Made by a program: the position numbers and the translations under genes
Shown here: one piece after another, positions 1 to 8,990 of the stretch
How the letters are laid out: each line of letters starts with the position of its first letter
How positions within the stretch are numbered: position 1 is the stretch's first letter
Notes under the pieces: model-generated
Databases searched by the model: none
What the model saw: the letters and a program-made list of their open reading frames with translations, nothing else
What the model was told of the DNA's origin: nothing
DNA from: Halomarinibacterium sedimenti
Lineage (GTDB): Bacteria; Bacteroidota; Bacteroidia; Flavobacteriales; Flavobacteriaceae
Reading direction: 5' to 3'
DNA length: 64,000 bases
Assembly (NCBI RefSeq): GCF_019312585.1
Contig: NZ_JAHWDP010000005.1
Coordinates: 124,001-188,000 of the forward strand

Positions 1-433
1 CAGCCAAACCTGGAAATTTCGCACTTCCTTGCACACCTCCCATACTACTAATATTGACTACATGTCCGTCTTTTTTCATAAATGGAAGTACGGTTTGAGT
101 CATAGCAGCTGCCCCAAACACATTAACATCATAGGCTTCCTGAAAATCTTCTCGTTTCAATTTTTCAAAAGGTTTATTTACTAAATACCCCGAATTATTA
201 ATAAGCACATCCACACGTTTCCAATCATTTTTCAGAAAATCTGAAACTTTTTTAAGGTCGTCATCATTGGTAATATCACAAGGCATACATTGACAATTGG
301 AAATGTTCAATCCCGAAATGGGTACCTCGTTTCTCGAAAGCGCCAAAACATTATGACCAACATTGGTGAAAAGGGCTACTAATTCATAGCCTATACCACG
401 GCTTGTTCCAGTAATAACGATATTTTTAATCAT
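1..433 (-). CDS. Short-chain dehydrogenase/reductase, N-terminal part (runs off the window)
   Basis: The visible part is the first 144 residues of an NAD(P)-dependent short-chain dehydrogenase/reductase. A Rossmann glycine turn TGTSRGIG lies at residues 8-15, a CDIT segment near residue 52 fits the usual cofactor-contact position, and NNSG (79-82) stands where the family normally has NNAG. VNISS around 126-130 matches the strand carrying the catalytic serine. The Tyr-x-x-x-Lys pair would lie beyond the window edge. The ATG at 431-433 is followed at once by the glycine-turn strand, so the start is secure. The substrate cannot be told from this half. It lies 74 bases downstream of pdhC on the same strand. 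Confidence 0.85.
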   Translation of the reverse strand, partial: MIKNIVITGTSRGIGYELVALFTNVGHNVLALSRNEVPISGLNISNCQCMPCDITNDDDLKKVSDFLKNDWKRVDVLINNSGYLVNKPFEKLKREDFQEAYDVNVFGAAAMTQTVLPFMKKDGHVVNISSMGGVQGSAKFPGLA

Positions 434-507
434 AGCTTAAATATACACAAATCCCGTTATTTTCAGAATTGAGAATAACGGGATTCTATTTATAAATTAG
501 AACACTA

Positions 508-2103
508 TTATACAAACATGGTAACAGGATTCTCAATATAATTTCGTAAAGTTTGTAGGAACTGCGCTCCTGTGGCACCGTCTACGGTTCTATGGTCACA
601 GGCTAATGTGACCGTCATGGTATTTCCAATCGCTATTGCCCCATTTTTAACCACAGGTTTTTGAACAATAGCACCCACAGAAAGTATTGCAGAATTAGGC
701 TGATTGATAATAGAGGTAAACTCTTTAATACCAAACATGCCTAAGTTGGAAACTGTAAAGGTACTTCCCTGCATTTCGTCTGGTGTGAGCTTTTTATTTC
801 GCGCTTTCCCTGCCAATTCTTTTACAGCTGCGCCTATTTGAGAAAATGTCATTTGGTCAGTAAATTTAAGTACAGGCACCACCAATCCTTCATCTACCGC
901 AACGGCTACTCCTACATGAATGTGTTTTGCAATTTTAGTTACGTCTCCTGCCCATTGACTGTTCACTCTTGGGTGTTTGCGTAATGCCATAGCACAGGCT
1001 TTTACAATCATATCGTTAAACGATATTTTTACCTCAGGATCGCTATTAATAGCAGTTCTAGATGCAATGGCATTATCCATATCAAGCTCAACGGTCAAGT
1101 AATAATGCGGAGCAGTGAATTTGGATTCTCCCAAACGTTTTGCAATGGTTTTACGCATTTGAGAATTAGTAACTTCCTCAAAACTTTCGGTCCCTACAGG
1201 AATATATGCCTGAGCACCACCAGCAGAAGGTTGATAATTTTCAATATCGCGTTTTACAATTCTTCCATTTTCCCCAGATCCTTTTACATGTGAAAGTTGG
1301 ATTCCTTTCTCTTCGGCTAATTTCTTAGCCAATGGTGACACAAATATTCTTCCTCCTGGTGCATTGGTCGAAGTAGGTTGCGACTTTTCTGAAGGAACAG
1401 GTATTGATTCTGTTTTCGTTTCCTTTGGTGTTTCAACAGGTTTTGATATCGCTTCCTTTTTTGGAGAAGGAGCCGCAGATAAGGAAATTCCTGAAACATC
1501 GGTGCCTTTGGGTCCAATAATCGCTAACAGCGCATCTACTTTGGCAGATTCACCCTCTTTAATTCCTATTTTAAGGAGTGTACCGCTATAAAAAGATTCA
1601 AACTCCATAGTGGCTTTATCGGTCTCAATTTCGGCAAGAATATCGCCTTCTTCTACTTTATCGCCTTCTTTTTTTAACCAAGTTGCTACAGTACCTTCTT
1701 CCATAGTATCACTTAGTCGAGGCATAGTTATAATTTCAACGCCTTCAGGAACTTTGTCATTTGTTTCTTCTTGAGAAACTGTTTCACTTTTAGGAGCCTC
1801 TTTTTCTTCTTTTTTATCTGAAGCTTCAGAAGTTTTTCCATTAAGTAATCCTGAAATATCTTCCCCTTCCTGTCCTATAATGGCTAAAAGGGCATCTACT
1901 TTGGCAGTTTCACCTTCGTTTATTCCAATATGCAACAAGGTTCCTTCGTAAAAGGACTCGAATTCCATAGTTGCCTTATCGGTTTCGATTTCGGCTAAAA
2001 TATCTCCTTCTTTCACCTTATCACCCACTTTTTTGAGCCAATTGGCCACGGTACCTTCTTCCATGGTATCACTCAAACGGGGCATGGTAATTACTTCTGC
2101 CAT
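508..2103 (-). CDS. pdhC: Pyruvate dehydrogenase E2, dihydrolipoamide acetyltransferase (two lipoyl domains)
   Basis: This 531-residue E2 subunit moves the acetyl group from lipoate to CoA in the pyruvate dehydrogenase complex in the cytoplasm. Two closely similar lipoyl domains lie at about 1-80 and 122-200, each with the swinging-arm lysine in ETDKATMEF (K43 and K163). Pro/Lys/Glu-rich linkers follow. The peripheral subunit-binding domain is at about 255-290 (SPLAKKLAEEKG ... GENGRIVKRDI). The catalytic acetyltransferase domain ends with DHRTVDG (H504, D508). The gene begins 3 bases after pdhA, so the two are surely co-transcribed. E1-beta is not next to them, as expected where E1-beta is encoded elsewhere. 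The first copy of the lipoyl domain probably arose by internal duplication. Confidence 0.95.
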   Translation of the reverse strand: MAEVITMPRLSDTMEEGTVANWLKKVGDKVKEGDILAEIETDKATMEFESFYEGTLLHIGINEGETAKVDALLAIIGQEGEDISGLLNGKTSEASDKKEEKEAPKSETVSQEETNDKVPEGVEIITMPRLSDTMEEGTVATWLKKEGDKVEEGDILAEIETDKATMEFESFYSGTLLKIGIKEGESAKVDALLAIIGPKGTDVSGISLSAAPSPKKEAISKPVETPKETKTESIPVPSEKSQPTSTNAPGGRIFVSPLAKKLAEEKGIQLSHVKGSGENGRIVKRDIENYQPSAGGAQAYIPVGTESFEEVTNSQMRKTIAKRLGESKFTAPHYYLTVELDMDNAIASRTAINSDPEVKISFNDMIVKACAMALRKHPRVNSQWAGDVTKIAKHIHVGVAVAVDEGLVVPVLKFTDQMTFSQIGAAVKELAGKARNKKLTPDEMQGSTFTVSNLGMFGIKEFTSIINQPNSAILSVGAIVQKPVVKNGAIAIGNTMTVTLACDHRTVDGATGAQFLQTLRNYIENPVTMFV

Positions 2104-2106
2104 AGT

Positions 2107-3105
2107 TTATAATTTATGAGGTAAAAATGGGTAATCTTCTTGTTCGTAAACGGTATCATACATCACATTCTTTTCTGGATAAGGAGAGTCTTCAGCAAAT
2201 TTTTCACATTCGGAAACCATTTCTTTTACTTTATTATCAATAGCTTCAATCTCTTTTTCAGTAGCCCATTTGTTTTCATAGATATTGTGTAACACATATG
2301 AAATGGGATCCTGTTCTTGCATTTTAGCCACTTCTTCTTTTGTACGATAATGTTGTGCATCACTCATAGAGTGCCCTCGATAACGATAGGTTCTAATTTC
2401 TAAAAAGGTGGGTCCTTCTCCTTTTCGCGCTCTAGTAATGGCTTCGTCCATTTCTTTGGCAACTACTTCAGGCTTCATTCCGTCGACAGGGCGACAAGGC
2501 ATTTCATAGCCTAATCCTAACTTCCAAATTTCGGTATGGTTTGCCGTACGAGCTACCGAAGTACCCATAGCATAACCGTTATTTTCAACACAAAACACCA
2601 CAGGAAGTTTCCAAAGCATGGCTAAGTTAAACGTTTCATGTAAAGAACCTTGACGCGTTGCTCCATCTCCCATAAAGGTTAAGGTTACGGCATCGTTTCC
2701 TTTGTATTTATCTGCAAATGCCAATCCAGCTCCTAAAGGAATTTGTCCTCCTACAATCCCGTGACCACCATAAAACCGATGTTCTTTAGAGAAAATATGC
2801 ATAGAGCCACCTAACCCTTGCGAAGTTCCAGTCCCTTTTCCGTACAATTCTGCCATCACTCTTTTAGGGTCAACACCCATTCCAATAGGTTGTGGGTGAT
2901 TACGATAGGCGGTAATCATTTTATCTTTAGTAAGATCCATTGCGTGCAAAGAACCTGCTAACACAGCCTCTTGTCCATTATACAAATGAAGGAATCCTCT
3001 AACTTTTTGATTGATATATACCTGTGCGAGTTTATCTTCAAACTTGCGCCAAAACAGCATATCCTCGTACCACTTAAGGTAGGTTTGTTTGGTAATTTTT
3101 TTCAT
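2107..3105 (-). CDS. pdhA: Pyruvate dehydrogenase E1 component, alpha subunit
   Basis: This 332-residue thiamine-diphosphate-dependent subunit decarboxylates pyruvate together with an E1-beta that is not in this window. The TPP/Mg motif runs from GDGATRQG to VENNGYAMGTS, in the middle of the protein. HGIVGGQIPLGAGLAFADK is the conserved segment before it, and RYRGHSMSDAQHYR is the phosphorylation-loop region typical of E1-alpha. Length and motifs fit the short bacterial E1-alpha class rather than the ~880-residue homodimeric E1. It is the first gene of a pdhA-pdhC pair, with a likely promoter box 44-51 bases upstream of the start. Confidence 0.95.
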   Translation of the reverse strand: MKKITKQTYLKWYEDMLFWRKFEDKLAQVYINQKVRGFLHLYNGQEAVLAGSLHAMDLTKDKMITAYRNHPQPIGMGVDPKRVMAELYGKGTGTSQGLGGSMHIFSKEHRFYGGHGIVGGQIPLGAGLAFADKYKGNDAVTLTFMGDGATRQGSLHETFNLAMLWKLPVVFCVENNGYAMGTSVARTANHTEIWKLGLGYEMPCRPVDGMKPEVVAKEMDEAITRARKGEGPTFLEIRTYRYRGHSMSDAQHYRTKEEVAKMQEQDPISYVLHNIYENKWATEKEIEAIDNKVKEMVSECEKFAEDSPYPEKNVMYDTVYEQEDYPFLPHKL

Positions 3106-3148
3106 TGAATTGAATTGCTAATACTTCTGAATAACAAATAGTCTAAAA

Positions 3149-3156
3149 CAAAAATA
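3149..3156 (-). promoter_or_regulatory. Promoter -7 box of pdhA-pdhC
   Basis: Read on the minus strand this is TATTTTTG, a perfect match to the Bacteroidetes -7 consensus TAnnTTTG, about 44 bases upstream of the pdhA start. No clear -33 TTG is seen at the usual distance. Confidence 0.45.
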
Positions 3157-3235
3157 CATTATTTGAAACTTCTATAAAACCTGAATTTTATAAAAAAGAA
3201 ACGAAATCGTTATCGGATGACTTTTTTCTGAAAAA

Positions 3236-3718
3236 TTATAGGTACGAACTATCAAAAATTAAAGGTAATAACGATTTAACAGAAGTTGCTTTTACCACTT
3301 TTCCCTTCTCCCCCATAAAATAAACTTCAATAGGTGTTTTCTGATTCACTTCGTATTCGGCTAAAGATTGCCTACAAGCTCCGCAAGGAGGGATGGGAGT
3401 TTCGTTTACATTTTTTATAGAACCCGCCGTAATGGCTAATGCTTTAAAAGCCATTTTTGGAAACTTTGACCCTGCATAAAATGCCGCCACGCGCTCGGCG
3501 CAAAGTCCCGATGGAAATGCAGCATTTTCTTGATTATTTCCTTCAATAATTTCACCGTTGTCCAACAAAATAGCTGCACCCACATTAAAATGCGAATAAG
3601 GCGCATACGCTTTTTTACGAGCTTCATGCGCCTTATTGATTACTTTTTGAATTGCTACTGGAAGTTCTGAAACAGAATCATATACTTCCAGTGTCGTTTC
3701 AATTTTAATGTTTTTCAC
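3236..3718 (-). CDS. cdd: Cytidine deaminase
   Basis: A 160-residue zinc enzyme that deaminates cytidine and deoxycytidine in pyrimidine salvage. The zinc-site motifs are complete: C73-A-E75 (Cys ligand and proton-shuttle Glu) and P-C112-G-A-C115-R-Q. The tetrameric, short class of cytidine deaminases uses exactly this CAE + PCxxC arrangement. The gene starts 6 bases after the porV stop, so it is probably the last gene of a porU-porV-cdd transcript, although it has no obvious role in secretion. Confidence 0.93.
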   Translation of the reverse strand: MKNIKIETTLEVYDSVSELPVAIQKVINKAHEARKKAYAPYSHFNVGAAILLDNGEIIEGNNQENAAFPSGLCAERVAAFYAGSKFPKMAFKALAITAGSIKNVNETPIPPCGACRQSLAEYEVNQKTPIEVYFMGEKGKVVKATSVKSLLPLIFDSSYL

Positions 3719-3724
3719 AAATTT

Positions 3725-4894
3725 CTAATATTCGTCGTACTCGTCTCCAAAGTTAAAGGTAAGTCCAAAACGAAGGGTACCTTCTAGCGGACTTCTCACT
3801 TTTGAAGTAGAGAATAAGTATGAAATATCGATGTTAATTGCGGTGTATTTAAATCCAGCTCCTAAAGAAAGGAACTTTCTAGAACCTTTATCATCACTTT
3901 CGTTAAAATATCCTGTACGGAAAGCAAACACATCTTGATACCAGTACTCTGCTCCAAGCGCCCAAGTAAACTCTTTTAACTCTTCGCTAAAGCCGTCTGG
4001 TGCATCACCAAATGATTTGAAAATACCTGATACAAAGCTAATACTTTCGTATTCTTGATCATCATCTGCATCAATATCTCCATCACCATCAAAATCTTGA
4101 GGTGTTGGAACTAATAATTTATTGAATTGTGTATTTACACCAACTTTGTTGTATTCGTCTAAAATAAAATCGAATCCAACTCCAGCGGCAAGATTGGTTG
4201 GCAAGTTATTCTCTTGTCCAGACTCATCATATTTTAATTTTGGACCAATATTGGAAATATTGAAACCTGCTCTCCAACGACCGTCAAAATCGTTATAGGC
4301 AATTTCTTCACTTTGATAATATCCAGATACATCTACAGCAAATGTGCTCGCAGCGTTTGCGATATCACCTCCTGCGGTTGGGATTTTCAGATTAGAACGA
4401 ATATAACGCCCTGTAACTCCCATAGCCATTCTATCACTTAAACGAAGCGAATAAGAAACATCAAATAGCATTTCGTTAGGCTTTACAACTAAAGGAACTT
4501 GATCTGCAGTTTCTCTTAATTCGATCTCCCCAACATTAAAATATCTAAGACTTGCTCCCACAGCACTTCTTTCATTAATTCTATTATAATATGTAAGGTT
4601 TCCTAAAAAAATATCATTCACCAAATTACTTAAATAAGGTGTGTAGGTTACCCCAACCCCTTGCTTTGAAATTGCAAATGCATATTTAGCAGAATTCCAT
4701 TGTTGAGAAAATGCATCTGCAGAACTTACCACTCCTATATCTCCCATACCAGCCGATCTTGGATCGCCCGCTATTAATACAAAAGGTACCGCAGTTGTTA
4801 TAACACGCTGTCCTGCTGTTGGGTCATTCCCTCCTTGAGCGTGAAGATTTAAAACGGGTAAGCAAAATAAAATAAAAACAAAAATTTTCTTCAT
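3725..4894 (-). CDS. porV: T9SS outer-membrane shuttle protein PorV (LptO)
   Basis: A 389-residue outer-membrane beta-barrel. PorV carries T9SS substrates from the translocon to the PorU attachment complex. A signal peptide (MKKIFVFILFCLPVLNLHAQ) is followed by TAGQRVITTAVPFVLIAGDPRSAGMGDIGV, read here in two parts as the typical PorV N-terminus: the FLLIAPDARAGGMGD-like segment is around residues 38-55. Alternating beta-strand patterns fill the rest, and the C-terminus RFGLTFNFG is a typical barrel end. A DGDGDIDADDDQEYE loop (about 270-285) looks calcium-binding. It lies directly downstream of porU, the arrangement known from gliding Flavobacteriia. A TATATTTG box upstream suggests it may also have its own promoter. 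Confidence 0.95.
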   Translation of the reverse strand: MKKIFVFILFCLPVLNLHAQGGNDPTAGQRVITTAVPFVLIAGDPRSAGMGDIGVVSSADAFSQQWNSAKYAFAISKQGVGVTYTPYLSNLVNDIFLGNLTYYNRINERSAVGASLRYFNVGEIELRETADQVPLVVKPNEMLFDVSYSLRLSDRMAMGVTGRYIRSNLKIPTAGGDIANAASTFAVDVSGYYQSEEIAYNDFDGRWRAGFNISNIGPKLKYDESGQENNLPTNLAAGVGFDFILDEYNKVGVNTQFNKLLVPTPQDFDGDGDIDADDDQEYESISFVSGIFKSFGDAPDGFSEELKEFTWALGAEYWYQDVFAFRTGYFNESDDKGSRKFLSLGAGFKYTAINIDISYLFSTSKVRSPLEGTLRFGLTFNFGDEYDEY

Positions 4895-4910
4895 GAGGTC
4901 TAAATTTTAA

Positions 4911-4918
4911 CAAATATA
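4911..4918 (-). promoter_or_regulatory. Possible internal promoter -7 box before porV
   Basis: On the minus strand this reads TATATTTG, matching TAnnTTTG, 17 bases before the porV ATG in the 34-base gap after porU. No -33 TTG sits at the usual spacing, so it could be chance in AT-rich DNA. Confidence 0.3.
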
Positions 4919-4928
4919 ATTTTAATTT

Positions 4929-7900
4929 TTAAAGGATAACTAGTTTTTCAAATTTTTCGACTCTATTGCCAGTAAGTGTAGATTTTACTGTAAGCTTGTA
5001 CACATAAACCCCTTTTCCAATACGATCTCCAAAATCATCTTTTCCATCCCAAATAATTTCACGAGATAAAAAGCCATCGGTATTTACAATTTGATTTTGT
5101 GTCCAAACCACTTTTCCAGTGACAGTAAATACTTGGACTTGAACTTCAAGGGGTTCAAAAGGTCTATTGTGGTTAAACCAAAATTCGGTATAGTTTACAA
5201 ATGGATTTGGATAGTTTAATACTCTTTCTATTTTCAACTTGTCATCACCTGCTACTACAAATTGAATTTCGGCAGTAGACGAATTATTATACACATCCCA
5301 AGCTTTCACTGTGAGCGTATGCAATCCCTCTTCCAAGTCTCTAAATTTATAATTAGATTGTCCCTTTGAATAATCATCTACATCTGCTAGATAATATTCA
5401 TTCATCACAAATGGATTTTCTTCATCGCCATCCAAAATAGCAATAAGGTCGTGCCCTATTCCACTTGCTGTATTAATACCATTTTCATCTTCCAATTTTG
5501 CGATAAGAATGGGTGAGTCGTTTGTAATTCCACCTGAAACAAAAGATTCGTCATTCATAAACAAGTTAATATAGGGTCCTTGAGTATCTGAAGGAGCATT
5601 TTCATTTAGTCCACCGACTAAAATATCCAAGTTAAATCCTGTTTGGTCTTCCTTAACTCCATTTCTATCTGAATACAAACTAACTTTTCCATTACCTACA
5701 GGTATTTGAATATCTCTTGGAACAACAAATTCAAATTCAAATTTTCCGTTTTCAACAGTAGCTTGACCATTAAAAAGTATTTCGCCCAAGGTTTTAAAAT
5801 TCAAAATCAAAAGTTCGTTTGTGTCTTCATCTCTAATTCCATCGTTTCCTAACGTTTGTCGTTGCAAATCTTTATCAAAAACTTTTGCTTGTAGCACTCC
5901 ATTGTAATTACTTATTAAATTACCTCCTGGGTCTAAAACTTCTCCAGCAAACTTCACTTTGCTCAGAGCTTTTAAAGTATCTACCGCTTGAGCAATGGGT
6001 TGATCATTAAGTGAAGTTATCCGGACTCTTTGTTTAGGAAAGGCTAAAGGCATCGCTGGATCTCCTAAATAAAAGATAACTCTTTTATTATTACTTGAAA
6101 GTTCATTTTTAGAAAGCCTAACGGCTTCTGCTGGTGAAACTGGGACTTCTAATCCGAATCCAAATAATTCTTGAGCTAAGACTACGTTAAAATCGACCCC
6201 TAAAGAAACAGAAATAGATCTTGTCGTTGTTATCATAGCCACAGAACCCCCTTCTCTATTCCATAAAACTAATTCCCCTGCAGTTATCCTTTGGGGGTTA
6301 TCGAATTTTGTGAATTCACATGTAACGGTTACAAAACAAGTGTATCTATCCTTATTACGTAAATTTTGGGCTGTTTGCTGGGTAAAAATAAATTCCTTCG
6401 CTAATCCATCTTCACCACCATGCCCAAAATAATTAACAATCAGAGCCCCAACTTCAATACCATTTACAAAAGCTTCATTTACTTCGGGATACCTATTTCC
6501 TCCTGCAGAAGTTTCTTGTTGAAATGCATCGGTATGAATTTTACGCACATTAATATAGGGTTTCTCTGCTGTAATTTGATCCCCAATGGCATCTAGAGTT
6601 ACTTCTAATGCTTCATATTCATATTGTTCGTCTACATCATCAGATACCAATACAAAATTATTCCTCCAATTGCCATACGAGTCTTTGGATGTATAGTTTA
6701 TAATTTTATCGACTAAAGTATTAGCTAAGGCTACCTCATCGGCTAAAATCCTTCCCACCGCAATATCTAATCCATGCCCTCCACCTTGAAAATCATCCAA
6801 AATACCTTCATTAGGATCCATCATTCCGAAGAAATCATCAGACATAAAGGAGGAAAAAGTACTTAAACTTGATTTAGTATGAAATGTAGGAATCATATTA
6901 TTATTTCCAGGCAATCGATCTTTCATGTCTACGGATGTATCTCCAAATAAACATAGATATTTTACTCGCTTTTCCTCTGAAGAAGCATTTTCGTAAACAT
7001 ATCGCACAAAGTTTCTGATTGCTGAAATATCTTGTATACCAGAACCAAACTCGTTATAAATTTTATCAGTGGTAACTACTTTTGTATTTAGACCCGTTGT
7101 GCTTTTATGATGATTTGCTAATCGAAGTGCAGGTTGAATTAACACAGGAGGTACAATAATCAAATAATCTACATCCTTAAAACTTCCAGAGGTTTCTTTA
7201 AAAATTGATCCTTTAATATTCTGATTAGCAATTTGTGAAACAGCTCCTTTGGTTGGAGTAAAATAATCGTTAGGATTGATTGCAACATATTCCCTTAATT
7301 CACCTAAGATTGATTTAAAAGTAAAGGTAGACGCATTTCCTTCATTTTGTTTTGAAGAAATAATTTGAGGATTAGTTACGTCCCAGACTTGTGAAAACTC
7401 ATTAGCATTTGTAATTTGATATTCACCAACTCCAGAAAGATTAACAACTTCGTCATTTCTAAAAGTTAATTGCCCTCCGAGGCCTTTTAAATTTCTAATT
7501 GCATTTATGGTAATATAGTCCAAATAGCCAATGCTTGCTGGATTTCCAGAATTGTTATAAGATAAGTCAACAGTAACAGTTTCTCCAGATGCATTTACTG
7601 TAGTACTAAGCTGATTTAATGAAAGAAGTAAAGGGTCATTAATAGGGCCAAAAGCTAATGGATTTAAACTAGTACTATTTACAGAAACTGCCATGCTTGT
7701 GGGCACTTCCGAGGCTGCCGCTGCTCTTACTTTAATACTCATTTCGGACCCAGATACTATATTTGGAAAAGTAAATTCAAAGGTCTGTTCATTTTCAATA
7801 TCGAAACGATTACCAAACCATTGTCTTCCTACTTTTGCAGGGCTAAAGTCATCTTCTTCAAAATACTGTAGGTCATTAAAAGTAGTTAAAGAGGTAGTAA

Positions 7901-8777
7901 CAGAACCTGTAGGCTCTATCATATCTTGAACTCTCAATCCAGGTGTTTCACCTACAGTAACGAAATAATATGTTTCATCACTGTAGGGGTTTAGGTTGGT
8001 GTCATTTTCTTCATCATAGCCAAAATTACCAATACCATAGAATAAAATATAATCCCCTCCATCAAAACTACCATCTTCTTCTCCTATTACTTGTATGGCA
8101 TTTTCTGGTAAATCGAAAATGGTATTTTGGTCGTTTTGAAGTGGAAGTGGCTTGCCCCCATGTCCGTATATTTTTAAATTTTGAGGATTTATCTCGTCTG
8201 TATTCATTCCAAGGCTATTCAGGAAATTTTTATCCACCTTATATACTCCAGTTTTATCAATTTTAAAACGATACCAGTTGCCTGTCGCCAAAACAGAATT
8301 GGTTATAACCATTCTGGCATTAGACTGTGGAGCTCTTCCATAACTATAATTTACTGTAAATGAAAGTATTTTTCGAAATTGCCCATTTATGTTAACAATT
8401 GGTGAAATTGCAATATTGGTATAAATAAGTTCTCTAGCTTTTGAGCTCTCCAACGTATACTGCAAACTTGTGGGTATTTTATCCTTATTTATTTTACTTA
8501 ATTCGTCTGAAGAGGGATTGCTCCATTTTATATTTGAGATTATCGCAGAAGCACTATTTGCAAATCCTTTATCTAGCCACTTTTTCTGAAAAAGAATAGT
8601 ATTACCATCTAGTTCAAGATTAATTGAAGACAGTAATCGATCTCTCTTGATGGCATCGGTCTCTTTAATGATATTCGCTTTACTTGGCGGATTCCAATAA
8701 ATAACTACATCTTTGGATTGCCCAAAAAAAGAATATGAAACCAATAATAAGATTAGGAGAAGAACAGTTCTTTTCAT
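4929..8777 (-). CDS. porU: T9SS C-terminal signal peptidase / sortase PorU
   Basis: A 1282-residue gingipain-type (peptidase C25) protein. PorU removes the C-terminal sorting signal from T9SS cargo and attaches the cargo to the cell surface. An N-terminal signal peptide (MKRTVLLLILLLVSYSFFGQ) is followed by a propeptide-like region. The C25 domain carries the catalytic His in NYFGHGGEDG (about residue 783) and the Cys in VTVTCEF (about 819). The C-terminal ~90 residues (NYPNPF ... GDRIGKGVYVYKL) are a sorting-type beta domain. A longer frame starts nine codons earlier, but those codons cover a perfect promoter -7 box (8794-8801), so I place the start at the ATG 8775-8777 (the ATG one codon before is also possible). 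It is divergent from gldJ and followed by porV. Confidence 0.95.
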   Translation of the reverse strand: MKRTVLLLILLLVSYSFFGQSKDVVIYWNPPSKANIIKETDAIKRDRLLSSINLELDGNTILFQKKWLDKGFANSASAIISNIKWSNPSSDELSKINKDKIPTSLQYTLESSKARELIYTNIAISPIVNINGQFRKILSFTVNYSYGRAPQSNARMVITNSVLATGNWYRFKIDKTGVYKVDKNFLNSLGMNTDEINPQNLKIYGHGGKPLPLQNDQNTIFDLPENAIQVIGEEDGSFDGGDYILFYGIGNFGYDEENDTNLNPYSDETYYFVTVGETPGLRVQDMIEPTGSVTTSLTTFNDLQYFEEDDFSPAKVGRQWFGNRFDIENEQTFEFTFPNIVSGSEMSIKVRAAAASEVPTSMAVSVNSTSLNPLAFGPINDPLLLSLNQLSTTVNASGETVTVDLSYNNSGNPASIGYLDYITINAIRNLKGLGGQLTFRNDEVVNLSGVGEYQITNANEFSQVWDVTNPQIISSKQNEGNASTFTFKSILGELREYVAINPNDYFTPTKGAVSQIANQNIKGSIFKETSGSFKDVDYLIIVPPVLIQPALRLANHHKSTTGLNTKVVTTDKIYNEFGSGIQDISAIRNFVRYVYENASSEEKRVKYLCLFGDTSVDMKDRLPGNNNMIPTFHTKSSLSTFSSFMSDDFFGMMDPNEGILDDFQGGGHGLDIAVGRILADEVALANTLVDKIINYTSKDSYGNWRNNFVLVSDDVDEQYEYEALEVTLDAIGDQITAEKPYINVRKIHTDAFQQETSAGGNRYPEVNEAFVNGIEVGALIVNYFGHGGEDGLAKEFIFTQQTAQNLRNKDRYTCFVTVTCEFTKFDNPQRITAGELVLWNREGGSVAMITTTRSISVSLGVDFNVVLAQELFGFGLEVPVSPAEAVRLSKNELSSNNKRVIFYLGDPAMPLAFPKQRVRITSLNDQPIAQAVDTLKALSKVKFAGEVLDPGGNLISNYNGVLQAKVFDKDLQRQTLGNDGIRDEDTNELLILNFKTLGEILFNGQATVENGKFEFEFVVPRDIQIPVGNGKVSLYSDRNGVKEDQTGFNLDILVGGLNENAPSDTQGPYINLFMNDESFVSGGITNDSPILIAKLEDENGINTASGIGHDLIAILDGDEENPFVMNEYYLADVDDYSKGQSNYKFRDLEEGLHTLTVKAWDVYNNSSTAEIQFVVAGDDKLKIERVLNYPNPFVNYTEFWFNHNRPFEPLEVQVQVFTVTGKVVWTQNQIVNTDGFLSREIIWDGKDDFGDRIGKGVYVYKLTVKSTLTGNRVEKFEKLVIL

Positions 8778-8793
8778 CATAGCAATAACGAGG

Positions 8794-8801
8794 CAAAGAT
8801 A
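8794..8801 (-). promoter_or_regulatory. Promoter -7 box of porU-porV-cdd
   Basis: Minus-strand TATCTTTG is a perfect TAnnTTTG box. Transcription starting a few bases downstream would leave a leader of only about 8-12 bases before the porU ATG. This also argues against any upstream start codon. A -33 TTG is not evident. Confidence 0.6.
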
Positions 8802-8932
8802 CACTTAGTATGTACTTTTTACATTTGTTTTTATTAAAAATGAACGGAAAAATAATATTTTAAGTAACAATGCGTTATTCCATTGGTCGATACGGAGCTT
8901 ATGGCTTTGCATTGTAAAAAAATAAAATATTA

Positions 8933-8962
8933 TTGTGCTTTAACCGTTAATTAGTATATTGC
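8933..8962 (+). promoter_or_regulatory. Promoter of gldJ
   Basis: A TTG at 8933-8935 is separated by 19 bases from TATATTGC (8955-8962), a near match to TAnnTTTG. The spacing fits the Bacteroidetes promoter rule. The gldJ ATG follows about 28 bases after the box. Confidence 0.5.
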
Positions 8963-8990
8963 GAACCCAATTTTTTCATTTTTTGAAACT